Positions 28,995 through 36,644 of a DNA stretch of 37,194 nucleotides are shown here, one piece after another. This stretch comes from Bacteroidia bacterium (GTDB lineage: Bacteria; Bacteroidota; Bacteroidia; Chitinophagales; UBA2359). The stretch's first letter is position 1. Every line of letters starts with the position of its first letter. The position numbers were made by a program, and so were the translations under genes. The DNA is taken from NCBI GenBank assembly GCA_030427245.1, contig JAUHXA010000065.1:1-37194 (forward strand), written 5' to 3'. The notes below the pieces were generated by a model. That model was not told the origin of the DNA. It saw nothing but the letters and a program-made list of their open reading frames with translations, and did not search any database.

Positions 28995-31766
28995 TTATAA
29001 AGCTTTTTTAGGCTTGTATAACATCACACACTCTTTCCTAAAGTTTTGTTCTCTCTTTTGGCAACGGTTTCGCAAATAACCAGGATTGATAATGTAGCCG
29101 TTGAAACTTGCCCAATCTGCAAGCATCATCTTAAAGCGTTTGAAGCTTAACAGGTCACTTGCAGTGTAGTTTGTAGGGGTTTTGGAGGTGCTAAGAGCTT
29201 CAACAATCTCTTGTGGATATTGGTCAATACACTTTTCTATTAGATAATTGTAGGTGACACAATACTTTTTCTTCTCCCCTTTCTCGTTTGTCGTTCCATC
29301 TTCGTTGATGTTGTTTTCTCTAAAATCATAAGGTAGCTTTCCGTTTTCGTCTAATTCTCCATCATAAACATAAATAAGTGGTTTTTCTATAAGGGTTCGT
29401 GCATCTGGAGACTCATAGGAGCGAATCATATTGTCGAAGAAATCAACAGCAAAAGGCTTACAATGTACCAACAACTTACGAAGCTTGTGTATTTTGGCAG
29501 GGAAAGGAATAATTCCTTTGTGTTCAGAAACAGACAGCCCTTTTTCTTGGTCTTCCCAAACCTTCCAGTGGAGCTGCACGGCTTGGGCTGCAAAATTGTG
29601 GAATCGGTTTTTTTCTTCCCAATCCCAATGTCTGTAAAAAGTATGGCCAAATTGAACATCTGGTCTATTGGTAGGATTGAACCAGTCACCAAACTCAATT
29701 GTAATCCATCGGGCGGTGATGGATCCACCTTCACCATTCAACGCATGATTTGAGTCCAGAATAATTTTTGCTGATTGCTCAAAAGGAATGTCTATCACTC
29801 CTACTTTCTTTTTACGAATAGAATAACCATCGGTTATTTTGGTTTTGAAGTTGTCTAATGAAACGCCATAACCATGCTCGATGTCTTTATAGTGGAGAAT
29901 CTGAGCATCTGCTTCTATCCATTCGTCCGCAAAAGTGTAAGAAAGTGTATTTTTAAAGTCGTCATTCCCAATACTGCACCCCTCTCTTAACCCCCACTGG
30001 TAGAGAGATTTTGAATAGAGGCTTTTACCTCTCCTACCCTCATGTTTTCTCAAATCTGTTTCGATGGTAGCATCTACACACTGTACTGCATAGGCAGCAT
30101 CTTCGGTGCGTAAAGTAGTGAGCATATAGCCGTAAGTAGTTATTGCAGACAATATTTTTTGCATAGCTTCTATTTCGGGTTCCATAATGCCTGTTTCCTC
30201 AGCTTCCTTTATTGCAATGCAGTATGTCTCGTAAGCAGACACGATGCCCTCTGAAAAATGATTTATCAATTTGTGGTACATGGTATCATCCTCTTTTTTG
30301 CAGGTGATTGCATATAGTAAAAACTGAAAAAACACACATTGGCGAACATCCATCCTTTTGCTAAATTGATTTGGGTTGATGTGGTTTTTCCAAATCAGTT
30401 TGTCTTTTACTTCTTCGTAGGGTACAATGTCGTAATCGTCAGGAGTAATTTTGACGGGACCATTCTCAAAGAGTAGATAGGATATTTTTTCTTTGTCCCT
30501 CAATATGTCTGCTTTGATGGAGGGTAAGGCTTGTTGAAGCCATCTTGGTTTGGTGTTTCTTTCGCTCGAATTAAGCCAAGCTTCCCAAGCCATTTCATTG
30601 ACATTCCTTAGTTTTCTTCGCATTAATTGACCTAAAATTATATCAATGTCTTCGACTTCCTGAATGACATTGCCATCCTTCCTGACAGTCAAAAAGGATA
30701 CCTTACCTTTGTTTCCTTCGATTGAAACATTAGTAAACCCCTTGGACTCGTAAAACTCCACTAGTGGAGCTTTGAGGATTACGGCTCTTGTTTCGCCTTT
30801 GAACTTGACCGTTTTCCAAAACTGAAAAGGTTTGTCGTTTTCGGTTTTGACTACTGTACCGTCTTCCTGTGGAACATATTCAAAGTTCCCCATCACAAAG
30901 GGGTTTTCTCCAATGTAGGTTTTGTAGATTTGATAGAAGTTGTTGGGGTCATTGTTTACGCCAAAGTAGGTTTGAAGTTTATCTGTTGATGTTTTGCGTA
31001 AATCCAGTATTTGAAACCATTTTCCAGTTTTTAACTTTAGTGAATTTTCGACAATGGCCTTTTTTTGTGCGCTGTAAGCAATTAACAGGTCGTCTAAGCC
31101 TTTGCCGTCTCCATCATAGTTTGTATTGATGTGACTGTAATAAACGTCTATTGGGTGAGATTTGGTAACTTTCACAAAGTCACGTACAGAACAAAAGAAC
31201 TGATAGGGTCTTTTGGATAGATTTTTTCCTTTTTGCCAATTGACGGTTAAAGCATCGGCATCGTGGAGCAATACCAAGTTTTTGACTCTACATTCTTCAA
31301 TGACGCTTACCAAATCAGGATGCAGGTTTTTGCGGTCTGCAGACTTGAAGCCATATAGTCCACTGCTCCCTACGGTCATGATTCCATCATTACAGCCTTT
31401 GAAGGCCTTCTTCTCTCCTTCGGTGATGAATAAAGTTTCTATTTGTTCTTTTTTATTGTAGGCTTCTAATATTTGTGGTGGAAAAAACACTTGTGCTGTG
31501 CTGCCCTTTGGAGAGTGATATTTGTTTTCTCCTGGAGGGTTGAGCCATCGCTTTCTAAAGTAACGTTGAAATTTCTTTCCTTGACTTGGAATATACACCA
31601 GGGGTTGACCGTTTGGGCGAAAATAGTTGATAATCAAATTTCGCTCTTGGTCTTCGTCAAAGAAGGGCATAGAATTTTTGATGGGTTTTTCTTTTGTGCC
31701 TGTAAAGTATATATGGGTATTGAGTTCTTTAGAAATACCTAAAGTGTCCAATGTTTTTAAAAGCAT
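28995..31766 (-). CDS. TOPRIM primase-SF3-like helicase
   Basis: This 923-aa replication protein combines a TOPRIM primase-like domain (about 105-240) with a D5/SF3-type helicase. TOPRIM acidic residues are Glu116 (FITEGEKKAFKG) and Asp169/Asp171 (LLHDADAL). The ATPase has a Walker A-like GRRGKSLYSKSL at 577-588, a Walker B-like ILHYKDIE near 623, a sensor AKIILDSNHAL with Asn683 and Arg687 in ITARWITIEF. The Walker A is shortened (EGRRGKS), as seen in divergent SF3 proteins. It would prime and unwind DNA at the adjacent iteron origin. The gene starts 41 nt after the mini-A stop codon, so the two are probably cotranscribed. Confidence 0.85.
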   Translation of the reverse strand: MLLKTLDTLGISKELNTHIYFTGTKEKPIKNSMPFFDEDQERNLIINYFRPNGQPLVYIPSQGKKFQRYFRKRWLNPPGENKYHSPKGSTAQVFFPPQILEAYNKKEQIETLFITEGEKKAFKGCNDGIMTVGSSGLYGFKSADRKNLHPDLVSVIEECRVKNLVLLHDADALTVNWQKGKNLSKRPYQFFCSVRDFVKVTKSHPIDVYYSHINTNYDGDGKGLDDLLIAYSAQKKAIVENSLKLKTGKWFQILDLRKTSTDKLQTYFGVNNDPNNFYQIYKTYIGENPFVMGNFEYVPQEDGTVVKTENDKPFQFWKTVKFKGETRAVILKAPLVEFYESKGFTNVSIEGNKGKVSFLTVRKDGNVIQEVEDIDIILGQLMRRKLRNVNEMAWEAWLNSSERNTKPRWLQQALPSIKADILRDKEKISYLLFENGPVKITPDDYDIVPYEEVKDKLIWKNHINPNQFSKRMDVRQCVFFQFLLYAITCKKEDDTMYHKLINHFSEGIVSAYETYCIAIKEAEETGIMEPEIEAMQKILSAITTYGYMLTTLRTEDAAYAVQCVDATIETDLRKHEGRRGKSLYSKSLYQWGLREGCSIGNDDFKNTLSYTFADEWIEADAQILHYKDIEHGYGVSLDNFKTKITDGYSIRKKKVGVIDIPFEQSAKIILDSNHALNGEGGSITARWITIEFGDWFNPTNRPDVQFGHTFYRHWDWEEKNRFHNFAAQAVQLHWKVWEDQEKGLSVSEHKGIIPFPAKIHKLRKLLVHCKPFAVDFFDNMIRSYESPDARTLIEKPLIYVYDGELDENGKLPYDFRENNINEDGTTNEKGEKKKYCVTYNYLIEKCIDQYPQEIVEALSTSKTPTNYTASDLLSFKRFKMMLADWASFNGYIINPGYLRNRCQKREQNFRKECVMLYKPKKAL

Positions 31767-31807
31767 AGTTATTATTGTTTGGGGGTGAATGTTGGTTGTT
31801 TGGGGTT

Positions 31808-32686
31808 TTAGGATTTGAATTTTTTAGCGAATTTTCGTAGAGCCTTGACTTCTTTTTTTTCTCTTTTCAGTATGGATTTGTACTTGGTTTCATCCCAATA
31901 CTTCAAAATGGCATCCTCTACGATTTGCGCCAATACAGGCGGTTCTAATGCGTCCACCTCCCAAGATGTTCCACCAAAGTTTTCAATATAGGATTCTGCT
32001 CTTGGGTCACTGATTTTTGCAGGGTTAGGAGGTGGATTGTATTGTTGTATTTGTGGCATGGTCAGGGCGATTGGTACAACCTCAATATCTGTTAAACCGA
32101 AGATGGAAAAACGGTCTATGATGTCTCGTATCATGTCCAAGCCGCTTGGGTCGTGGTCGCCTCCATAGAGAACAACCAATTTTTTGCCCCAATCCTTTTC
32201 CGCCTTTAAACGCTTATAGGCATCGTGCATGGCTGTAATGCTGCTATAACCTCTATTGACCATCAACCGAACTCCATACTTTGCCGTGATTCGGTAAAGT
32301 ATGTTAGAGATAGCATCTTTCTCTGTCCATACTTCAATGTAGTATTCTTGTCCTTCTGTCCTGTCTAGTCTGTACGAACCGATGGTATCTCTCAAAGCGT
32401 CTTCCACATCTACTACCCAATAAGGACGTTTAGGAACTCTTACACGGTCTTCTATCGCTGACCAATCTACGACACCTGCTAAACGTGCATTGGTGAGCAA
32501 TCCAGATAGTTTTCTGTATTGTGCATCCTTGTTGGGTATGATGTCACGTGCCACTAGCTGATAGTACAATTGTCGCAATGTGAGCTTGTAGGATTGTTCT
32601 TGGTATTCTTCAATGATGTTGTTAGCTTTTGTCAATAAATCTGTGCTTTTTTTGCTGAATTTATGGTTGATATATTTAATTTTCAT
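31808..32686 (-). CDS. Topo VI-A/Spo11-like protein (Topo mini-A type)
   Basis: The 292-aa protein has the Spo11/Top6A plan without the B subunit. A winged-helix domain carries LTLRQLYYQLVARD with candidate catalytic Tyr41/Tyr42, then the conserved ARLAGVVDWSAIEDRVR. A TOPRIM domain has EVWTEKDAIS (Glu118/Glu122) and LYGGDHDPSG (Asp177/Asp179). This matches stand-alone mini-A proteins described in plasmids and viruses. It could nick or cleave DNA for replication or recombination. No GHKL-ATPase partner is encoded here. A tandem operator lies immediately upstream. The ATG at 32686 follows the operators by only 20 bp. Confidence 0.85.
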   Translation of the reverse strand: MKIKYINHKFSKKSTDLLTKANNIIEEYQEQSYKLTLRQLYYQLVARDIIPNKDAQYRKLSGLLTNARLAGVVDWSAIEDRVRVPKRPYWVVDVEDALRDTIGSYRLDRTEGQEYYIEVWTEKDAISNILYRITAKYGVRLMVNRGYSSITAMHDAYKRLKAEKDWGKKLVVLYGGDHDPSGLDMIRDIIDRFSIFGLTDIEVVPIALTMPQIQQYNPPPNPAKISDPRAESYIENFGGTSWEVDALEPPVLAQIVEDAILKYWDETKYKSILKREKKEVKALRKFAKKFKS

Positions 32687-32706
32687 TTGTTGTGTATTGT
32701 TAATAA

Positions 32707-32750
32707 AGTTTCAAAAATAAAACTCACAGTTCTAAAAATAGAACTGTGAG
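32707..32750 (-). promoter_or_regulatory. Tandem operators upstream of the mini-A gene
   Basis: On the minus strand operator 1 AGTTCTATTTTTAGAACT (32745-32728) is a perfect palindrome, extended to 12-bp arms (CTCACAGTTCTA / TAGAACTGTGAG). Operator 2 AGTTTTATTTTTGAAACT (32724-32707) follows in the same 21-bp register. Ten bp later comes TACACAAC, a poor -7 box, so this copy may be a pure repressor site or may need activation. Confidence 0.75.
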
Positions 32751-32767
32751 TGTGTGAAAAAGTTAGC

Positions 32768-33451
32768 TTAGTAAATGTGAAGTTCTGTTTGTTCGCACTC
32801 TGGACAATAAGAGCCTAATATTAGTTCAGAGTCTAAACCTTCCCATCCACAATTCAGACAATCAACATTGTCGCCTTTCTTATCATCTTCTTCAATGACA
32901 GGGCTAAGTATGTCCAGTTTTTGTTTGTCCAATTCATAAAGACGCTTTACAGCGTTATTGCTTGCATTGGTTATGGCTCGTTCGTCAAGCTGATACTTGA
33001 AGTGGTAGAGCATGGAACTGTAAAAGTGCCAGATATTGTTTTTCATTTTGAATGATTCAAAACCTTCAAACTCTACATATACATCTTTGAGTATGGTCGT
33101 AAAATGAGGGTTTTCTAAGCCTAATTTCTTTAATTGTAAATGAGCTTTCTTTTTATCGAAAATAACGATACTTCTTTGATTGATTAGCTTTTGTAGAGAG
33201 AGAGGGTTTAGTTTTAAAAACAATGATGATACCTTGAATTCTTCATCTTCCAATAGAATATCCTTGTATAATGCTTGTTGTTCGGAGGTGATAAAAATTT
33301 CATCTTCCCATAGAATTGTTGAAAGGTGGGCAAGTCCACCGATAGAAGTGTTGTCGGTGTATTGATGGGAGATTGAAGGAGTTAGGGTATTTTCATAATT
33401 GCAATAAATCATTAGGTTTGGACTCTGGGTGTTATTGTTATTGAAGTTCAT
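32768..33451 (-). CDS. 227-aa protein with C-terminal zinc ribbon
   Basis: The N-terminal 190 residues are unrecognised, mixed helical (NPLSLQKLINQRSIVIFDKK). The C-terminus carries CLNCGWEGLDSELILGSYC then PEC, a CxxC...CxxC zinc ribbon closely related to that of the 72-aa protein at 2743-2961. It precedes the mini-A gene in the same direction, with the operator between, and is divergent from cassette E. A DNA- or protein-binding replication accessory is plausible. Confidence 0.7.
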   Translation of the reverse strand: MNFNNNNTQSPNLMIYCNYENTLTPSISHQYTDNTSIGGLAHLSTILWEDEIFITSEQQALYKDILLEDEEFKVSSLFLKLNPLSLQKLINQRSIVIFDKKKAHLQLKKLGLENPHFTTILKDVYVEFEGFESFKMKNNIWHFYSSMLYHFKYQLDERAITNASNNAVKRLYELDKQKLDILSPVIEEDDKKGDNVDCLNCGWEGLDSELILGSYCPECEQTELHIY

Positions 33452-33469
33452 TTGTTGATTATTTTTAAT

Positions 33470-33526
33470 AGTTCTAAAATTGATACTAAGAGTTTGATTT
33501 TTGGTACTGATTGTGTCTTATCTTTG
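33470..33526 (+). promoter_or_regulatory. Cassette E tandem operators and promoter
   Basis: Operator 1 AGTTCTAAAATTGATACT (33470-33487) and operator 2 AGTTTGATTTTTGGTACT (33491-33508) are 21 bp apart; TATCTTTG is at 33519-33526 after 10 bp. The divergent 227-aa gene starts only 18 bp from operator 1. Confidence 0.8.
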
Positions 33527-33529
33527 CAG

Positions 33530-33690
33530 TGACCAATATTTAATCGTTTTTCTAATTTAAACAAGTAGTGCAATCTATACTTTAAGATATTGCCCACTGG
33601 TTATATTTGGTATTACTTGTTTATTCAAGGAAATTCGAGTATTGGTCAGCCAGTGGGTTATTTTATTTCATTTTTTTAAACTTTAGAGTT
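33530..33690 (+). ncRNA. Cassette E leader RNA
   Basis: Segment a TGACCAATATTT (33530-33541) pairs with the a' region (33637-33648) over 12 bp with two G-U. Segment a' (33629-33648) pairs with the first codons (33692-33711) at 19 of 20 positions, the longest start-sequestering match in the window. GCCCACTGGTT (33592-33602) pairs over 11 bp with AGCCAGTGGGT (33648-33658), followed by TATTTTATTT. It strongly resembles leader D. Confidence 0.75.
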
Positions 33691-33882
33691 ATGACCAATT
33701 CTCGAATTTCCGAAGCCGCAATTTCTAAACTAACAGCTTTAACTGACCAAGACAAGGCTACTACCCTACTCCACATTAGCCGAGCGATGCACGCCAACTA
33801 TCTAAATGACAAAAGTGACTTAGACACTCAATTTACTTTGATGTCTTTGGCTGAATTTGTCCATGAGCTTCCAGATAGTTGA
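33691..33882 (+). CDS. Cassette E small helical protein, paralogous family
   Basis: The 63-aa protein (MTNSRISEAAISKLTALTDQ) shares LLHISRAMHANYLNDKSDLD and FTLMSLAEFVHELPD with cassette D. The frame is open upstream to 33607, inside the leader. The ATG at 33691 is preferred because of family length and because codons 1-7 are exactly those complementary to leader segment a'. No named domain, no membrane span. Confidence 0.8.
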   Translation: MTNSRISEAAISKLTALTDQDKATTLLHISRAMHANYLNDKSDLDTQFTLMSLAEFVHELPDS

Positions 33883-33901
33883 GGTTGAAGGGTAGAGATT
33901 G

Positions 33902-33942
33902 AAGGGCTTATTCTTACGGTGGTAAGGGTAAGCCCTTTTTTT
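33902..33942 (+). terminator. Terminator of cassette E
   Basis: AAGGGCTTA (33902-33910) pairs with TAAGCCCTT (33929-33937), followed by a T-run, in front of the convergent gene that stops at 33952. Confidence 0.8.
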
Positions 33943-33951
33943 GTCGTTTGG

Positions 33952-34389
33952 TCAGTAGTTTTTGATAAATTCGGTTGTCGTGTCGGTTGGAATGTTTATA
34001 GTCAGTTGTTCGGCTGCTTTTTGGTCGTGAACAGCTTCTTTAATTGCGTTTTGCACTACCACCGAATTTTCACGACTGTACTTTTCAATACCGTATTGAA
34101 GTATTTGTTCCCAAGCTACGAGAGATTGCATCCCAAAGGCTTGTTTTATGGCTTCTTCATTGATGCCTGTTTTTATTTTTAAGCTTACAGGCTTTCTGTT
34201 TTTTCCGTTTGGTTTGCCTTTGTGTATGTTCTCACCATCGGTTGTGTGATAGCCTATCAACTGCATAGAACAAAGTAATGTAGGAGCTTCGTCTTTATCG
34301 TTGAAGGCTGTAACCATTTGCCCTAATTTTTTGAGCGTTTTTTTGATAGAATTGATTTTTAAATCAATGTGTTGGGATGTGCTGGACAT
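33952..34389 (-). CDS. Hypothetical 145-aa protein
   Basis: From the ATG at 34389 (MSSTSQHIDLKINSIKKTLK) the protein is basic and mostly helical, with a GKPNGKNRKPVSLKIKTGIN linker and a C-terminal helix region (VVVQNAIKEAVHDQKAAEQL). The longer frame to 34518 overlaps the next gene and is not used. Not recognised; the basic linker suggests nucleic-acid contact. It is the last gene of a minus-strand run ending at the cassette E terminator. Confidence 0.6.
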   Translation of the reverse strand: MSSTSQHIDLKINSIKKTLKKLGQMVTAFNDKDEAPTLLCSMQLIGYHTTDGENIHKGKPNGKNRKPVSLKIKTGINEEAIKQAFGMQSLVAWEQILQYGIEKYSRENSVVVQNAIKEAVHDQKAAEQLTINIPTDTTTEFIKNY

Positions 34390-34399
34390 AAGATAAAAT

Positions 34400-34651
34400 T
34401 TAAATTGTGATTGAAAATAGGTTTTGTAATTCTTGTTTGATGGTGTCGAAGTTTTCGGGATTGCTTCTAATGGAGCTACCACGATAAGACATACCGCCAT
34501 TTGTAGTGAGTATATCAATGATTTTACTGTATGGGTTTTTGATTTTCTTTCGATAGCTCCATAGCTCCACGATTAGTTTTTCATTGAAGTAGATAAACTT
34601 TCGGTCGTGGAGTTCAAAAGTTAAACACTTGTTTTGATTGGTGTAAGGCAT
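34400..34651 (-). CDS. Hypothetical 83-aa protein
   Basis: A small protein beginning MPYTNQNKCLTFELHDRKFI with beta strands at the start and a charged helical end (NPENFDTIKQELQNLFSITI). No known domain. It is closely spaced with the HNH-like gene upstream (18 nt) and the 145-aa gene downstream (10 nt), so the three form one operon. Confidence 0.6.
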   Translation of the reverse strand: MPYTNQNKCLTFELHDRKFIYFNEKLIVELWSYRKKIKNPYSKIIDILTTNGGMSYRGSSIRSNPENFDTIKQELQNLFSITI

Positions 34652-34669
34652 AAGTTTGATGTTTTGAAA

Positions 34670-35302
34670 TTAAAAAGGAAGATTTAATATTTCGGCTTCT
34701 TTCACTACTTCAATAGTTTCGGTTTCGGTGTTGGTCTGTTGGATTTCGGTTGAATATTCTTGCTCTAAATAAGATTTTAGTTCCAAGTCCATTTCACCGA
34801 TAACAGTTTGACTAATACCGTTTTTGATACAGACTATTTCAAAATCTAATCCTAATAGCTTCGCTAATTTGGGGTCAGTCTCTAAGATTCTGCTCGAATT
34901 GGTCACGAAATCCACAATACGAACATTGCCGACTTGATATCCTTTACTACTGTCTATCCTGTCCACTGTCCATTTTTTACCATCACTGACAACATGGGGC
35001 AACCTGCCTGATAAGTACCACAGCTCACAATATTGCTCGAAAGAAAGGGAAAAAGGTTTCTTTCTTCTCACTGCATTTTGTTTCATATTATTGTAATAGT
35101 ATCTAAGTGGGTTTCTAAACTTGTAAAGCTTTTTTTGATGTGCATAGCACATATTTTTCAGATAGATTTTGCCTCTTGCCTTTGTTTGCCCTTTGGGTTT
35201 CTTGCATTTGGACACACAGCATTTTTTACCATACAAGTATTTGTACTTGGATATGGTGAAAAAAGGAGGTAAAGCAGCCTTGTATTTTTCAAAATCTTTC
35301 AT
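34670..35302 (-). CDS. HNH-like endonuclease family protein
   Basis: The ATG at 35302 gives 210 aa (MKDFEKYKAALPPF); upstream in-frame codons run into an operator palindrome. A Cys-rich N-terminal zinc region (CCVSKCKKPKG, then MCYAHQKKLY) precedes an HNH-type core: WTVDRIDSSKGYQVGNVRIV followed by DFVTNSSR, matching the DRID/GY..GNVR/N pattern of phage-associated HNH proteins. The first-histidine position appears to be replaced, so activity is uncertain. A C-terminal acidic tail follows. Possible roles are DNA processing or homing. Confidence 0.7.
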   Translation of the reverse strand: MKDFEKYKAALPPFFTISKYKYLYGKKCCVSKCKKPKGQTKARGKIYLKNMCYAHQKKLYKFRNPLRYYYNNMKQNAVRRKKPFSLSFEQYCELWYLSGRLPHVVSDGKKWTVDRIDSSKGYQVGNVRIVDFVTNSSRILETDPKLAKLLGLDFEIVCIKNGISQTVIGEMDLELKSYLEQEYSTEIQQTNTETETIEVVKEAEILNLPF

Positions 35303-35321
35303 TGTATTATGATTGATATTT

Positions 35322-35353
35322 TGCAATTAGTTCTAAAAATAGAACTAATTGCA
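35322..35353. promoter_or_regulatory. Perfect operator palindrome upstream of the HNH-like gene
   Basis: Arms TGCAATTAGTTCTA (35322-35335) and TAGAACTAATTGCA (35340-35353) surround AAAA. The core AGTTCTAaaaaTAGAACT is the perfect form of the element's operator. Only one site is present, and no TATCTTFG-type box is in register (TATCTTTG absent), so it probably represses by road-block or overlaps an unseen promoter. Confidence 0.65.
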
Positions 35354-35671
35354 GCAACAAAAAGCGATTAGTTCGGTATGGAAATGAGTAGGTGACATTT
35401 CTATAAACATACTGATTTTGTAGGATGTATCTGAAATATTGCAGGTGTGGGTTATGGTCATGCTGCAAAGATTTTGGACAGTGAGTATGAGTTTGATTTT
35501 GCGTTGTTGGTAGGCAGCAAGAGCTTTGATTTCGTCAATGAGATTGGGTAATAGCTGTATGGACTCAAACTCTACATATCTCAAAAGAAGGTTTTGGAGA
35601 TTGGAGGGTGTAAGGGTGGATTTTGGTAGTTTGTGAAACTTGATTTGGTTGTATGGTTTTGGTTTTGGCAT
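35345..35671 (-). CDS. Hypothetical 108-aa protein
   Basis: With the ATG at 35671 (MPKPKPYNQIKFHKLPKSTL) the protein has a basic start, then a helix (VEFESIQLLPNLIDEIKALA) and beta strands (KIKLILTVQNLCSMTITHTC). Nothing recognised. Its stop lies within the operator palindrome. It follows the XRE-type gene by 22 nt and is likely cotranscribed with it. The longer frame to 35722 would overlap that gene. Confidence 0.5.
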   Translation of the reverse strand: MPKPKPYNQIKFHKLPKSTLTPSNLQNLLLRYVEFESIQLLPNLIDEIKALAAYQQRKIKLILTVQNLCSMTITHTCNISDTSYKISMFIEMSPTHFHTELIAFCCCN

Positions 35672-35693
35672 TGCATTGTGTTTTTTAGGTGGA

Positions 35694-36029
35694 TTAGAAA
35701 GGTTTGAAGGAGTAAGTAACAAGCTCGTCTATTGGGATGGTGAAAAGCTTTGAGAGTTGAATGACTGTGTAACAGGATGGTTGTCTTTTGTTGTCGAGAA
35801 TTAAACCATACTGGTGAGGTGTCAAGCCTAATCGTTTTAGTCCTTCTTTTGTGATTCGAGGTTTGCCGTGGTTTTGGAGAAGGTATTTTTCTCTCAAACA
35901 CTTGTCGAAAAAATTTTCTGTAATGGTTATTCCTACTGTTTTCTTATTGAAGGTTTCGAGTTGCGCTAAATAGTGTTCATACTCTTTCAAGTTCATTAGA
36001 GGAAAAACTAAATCTTGTGTCTGTTTCAT
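35694..36029 (-). CDS. XRE-type HTH regulator
   Basis: Read from the ATG at 36029 (MKQTQDLVFPLMNLKEYEHY), the 111-aa protein ends in an HTH: ITKEGLKRLGLTPHQYGLIL, then RQPSCYTVIQLSKLFTIPID, the XRE layout (LGLTxxxxGxIL...S.xTxxxLSKxFxIPxxxL). It is divergent from the 141-aa regulator across a shared operator region, the classical arrangement of a lysis-lysogeny switch. Its own promoter region contains the palindrome ACTTTGCTTGCAAAGT (36076-36091). Confidence 0.75.
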   Translation of the reverse strand: MKQTQDLVFPLMNLKEYEHYLAQLETFNKKTVGITITENFFDKCLREKYLLQNHGKPRITKEGLKRLGLTPHQYGLILDNKRQPSCYTVIQLSKLFTIPIDELVTYSFKPF

Positions 36030-36075
36030 TTTTGATACTTTATTTAATAATTCAAGAATGAGCGCAATATAATAT

Positions 36076-36166
36076 ACTTTGCTTGCAAAGTCCAAATTTT
36101 TTCCAAGATAGTTCTAAAAATAGAACCGATAGTTCTATAAATGACACTACAATGACGTTATCTTTG
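36076..36166. promoter_or_regulatory. Regulatory switch region between divergent regulators
   Basis: On the plus strand operators AGTTCTAAAAATAGAACC (36110-36127) and AGTTCTATAAATGACACT (36131-36148) lie 21 bp apart, then TATCTTTG (36159-36166) after 10 bp. This is identical geometry to the five cassettes, driving the 141-aa regulator. On the minus strand AAAATTTG (36100-36093) is a near-consensus -7 box for the XRE gene. The palindrome at 36076-36091 is a different operator type. Confidence 0.75.
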
Positions 36167-36218
36167 CAGAAATAGAACTTTAAACAAATTTTTACTAACC
36201 AGTATCAAAATTGAAACG

Positions 36219-36644
36219 ATGAAAAAAATAAATATAGGTGAAGTTTTAACAGAAGTATATAATGATGGAAAACACGATTTGCAAAGAATCTATACAGTTG
36301 AAGAGGTGGCCGCAAAATTGGGTATGAGTAAGTCAAGTTTTTACAGACAGTTGGAGAAAGAAACGGTAGATACAGGTTTTCTGTACGAGCTTGGTCAAAT
36401 ATTGGATTACAACTTTTTTGTTCACTTCCTTGAATTTAATGATATAGTGGACTTGGTGGAAAAGACAGAGGGTTTGGATGAAATCAGTAAACCAAAATTG
36501 ATTAAATTACAAGAACAGGTGGAGCATTTGCAGGGAAGGATTCATTTTTATGAAAAGGAGATTGATTTACTGAAAGCTAAGAATCTTAGATTGATGCAGG
36601 AAATCGGGCTGTCTTCTAAAAAATCTAAAAAGGGTAAAAAATGA
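36219..36644 (+). CDS. HTH regulator with C-terminal coiled coil, operator-binding candidate
   Basis: The 141-aa protein has an HTH at about 26-50 (YTVEEVAAKLGMSKSSFYRQ) and a long amphipathic helix at about 90-130 (KLIKLQEQVEHLQGRIHFYE) ending in a basic tail. A coiled-coil dimeriser fits binding to 18-bp palindromes. Its promoter has the tandem operators, so it is probably autoregulated and is my main candidate for the protein that binds the operators across the element. The leader is only about 50 nt and has none of the cassette structures. Confidence 0.75.
   Translation: MKKINIGEVLTEVYNDGKHDLQRIYTVEEVAAKLGMSKSSFYRQLEKETVDTGFLYELGQILDYNFFVHFLEFNDIVDLVEKTEGLDEISKPKLIKLQEQVEHLQGRIHFYEKEIDLLKAKNLRLMQEIGLSSKKSKKGKK

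Noticed and set aside
28995-31766. Retron or diversity-generating retroelement
   Set aside because: The large protein has TOPRIM and SF3-like motifs, not a reverse-transcriptase YxDD, and I find no template/variable repeat pair around the fibre genes.
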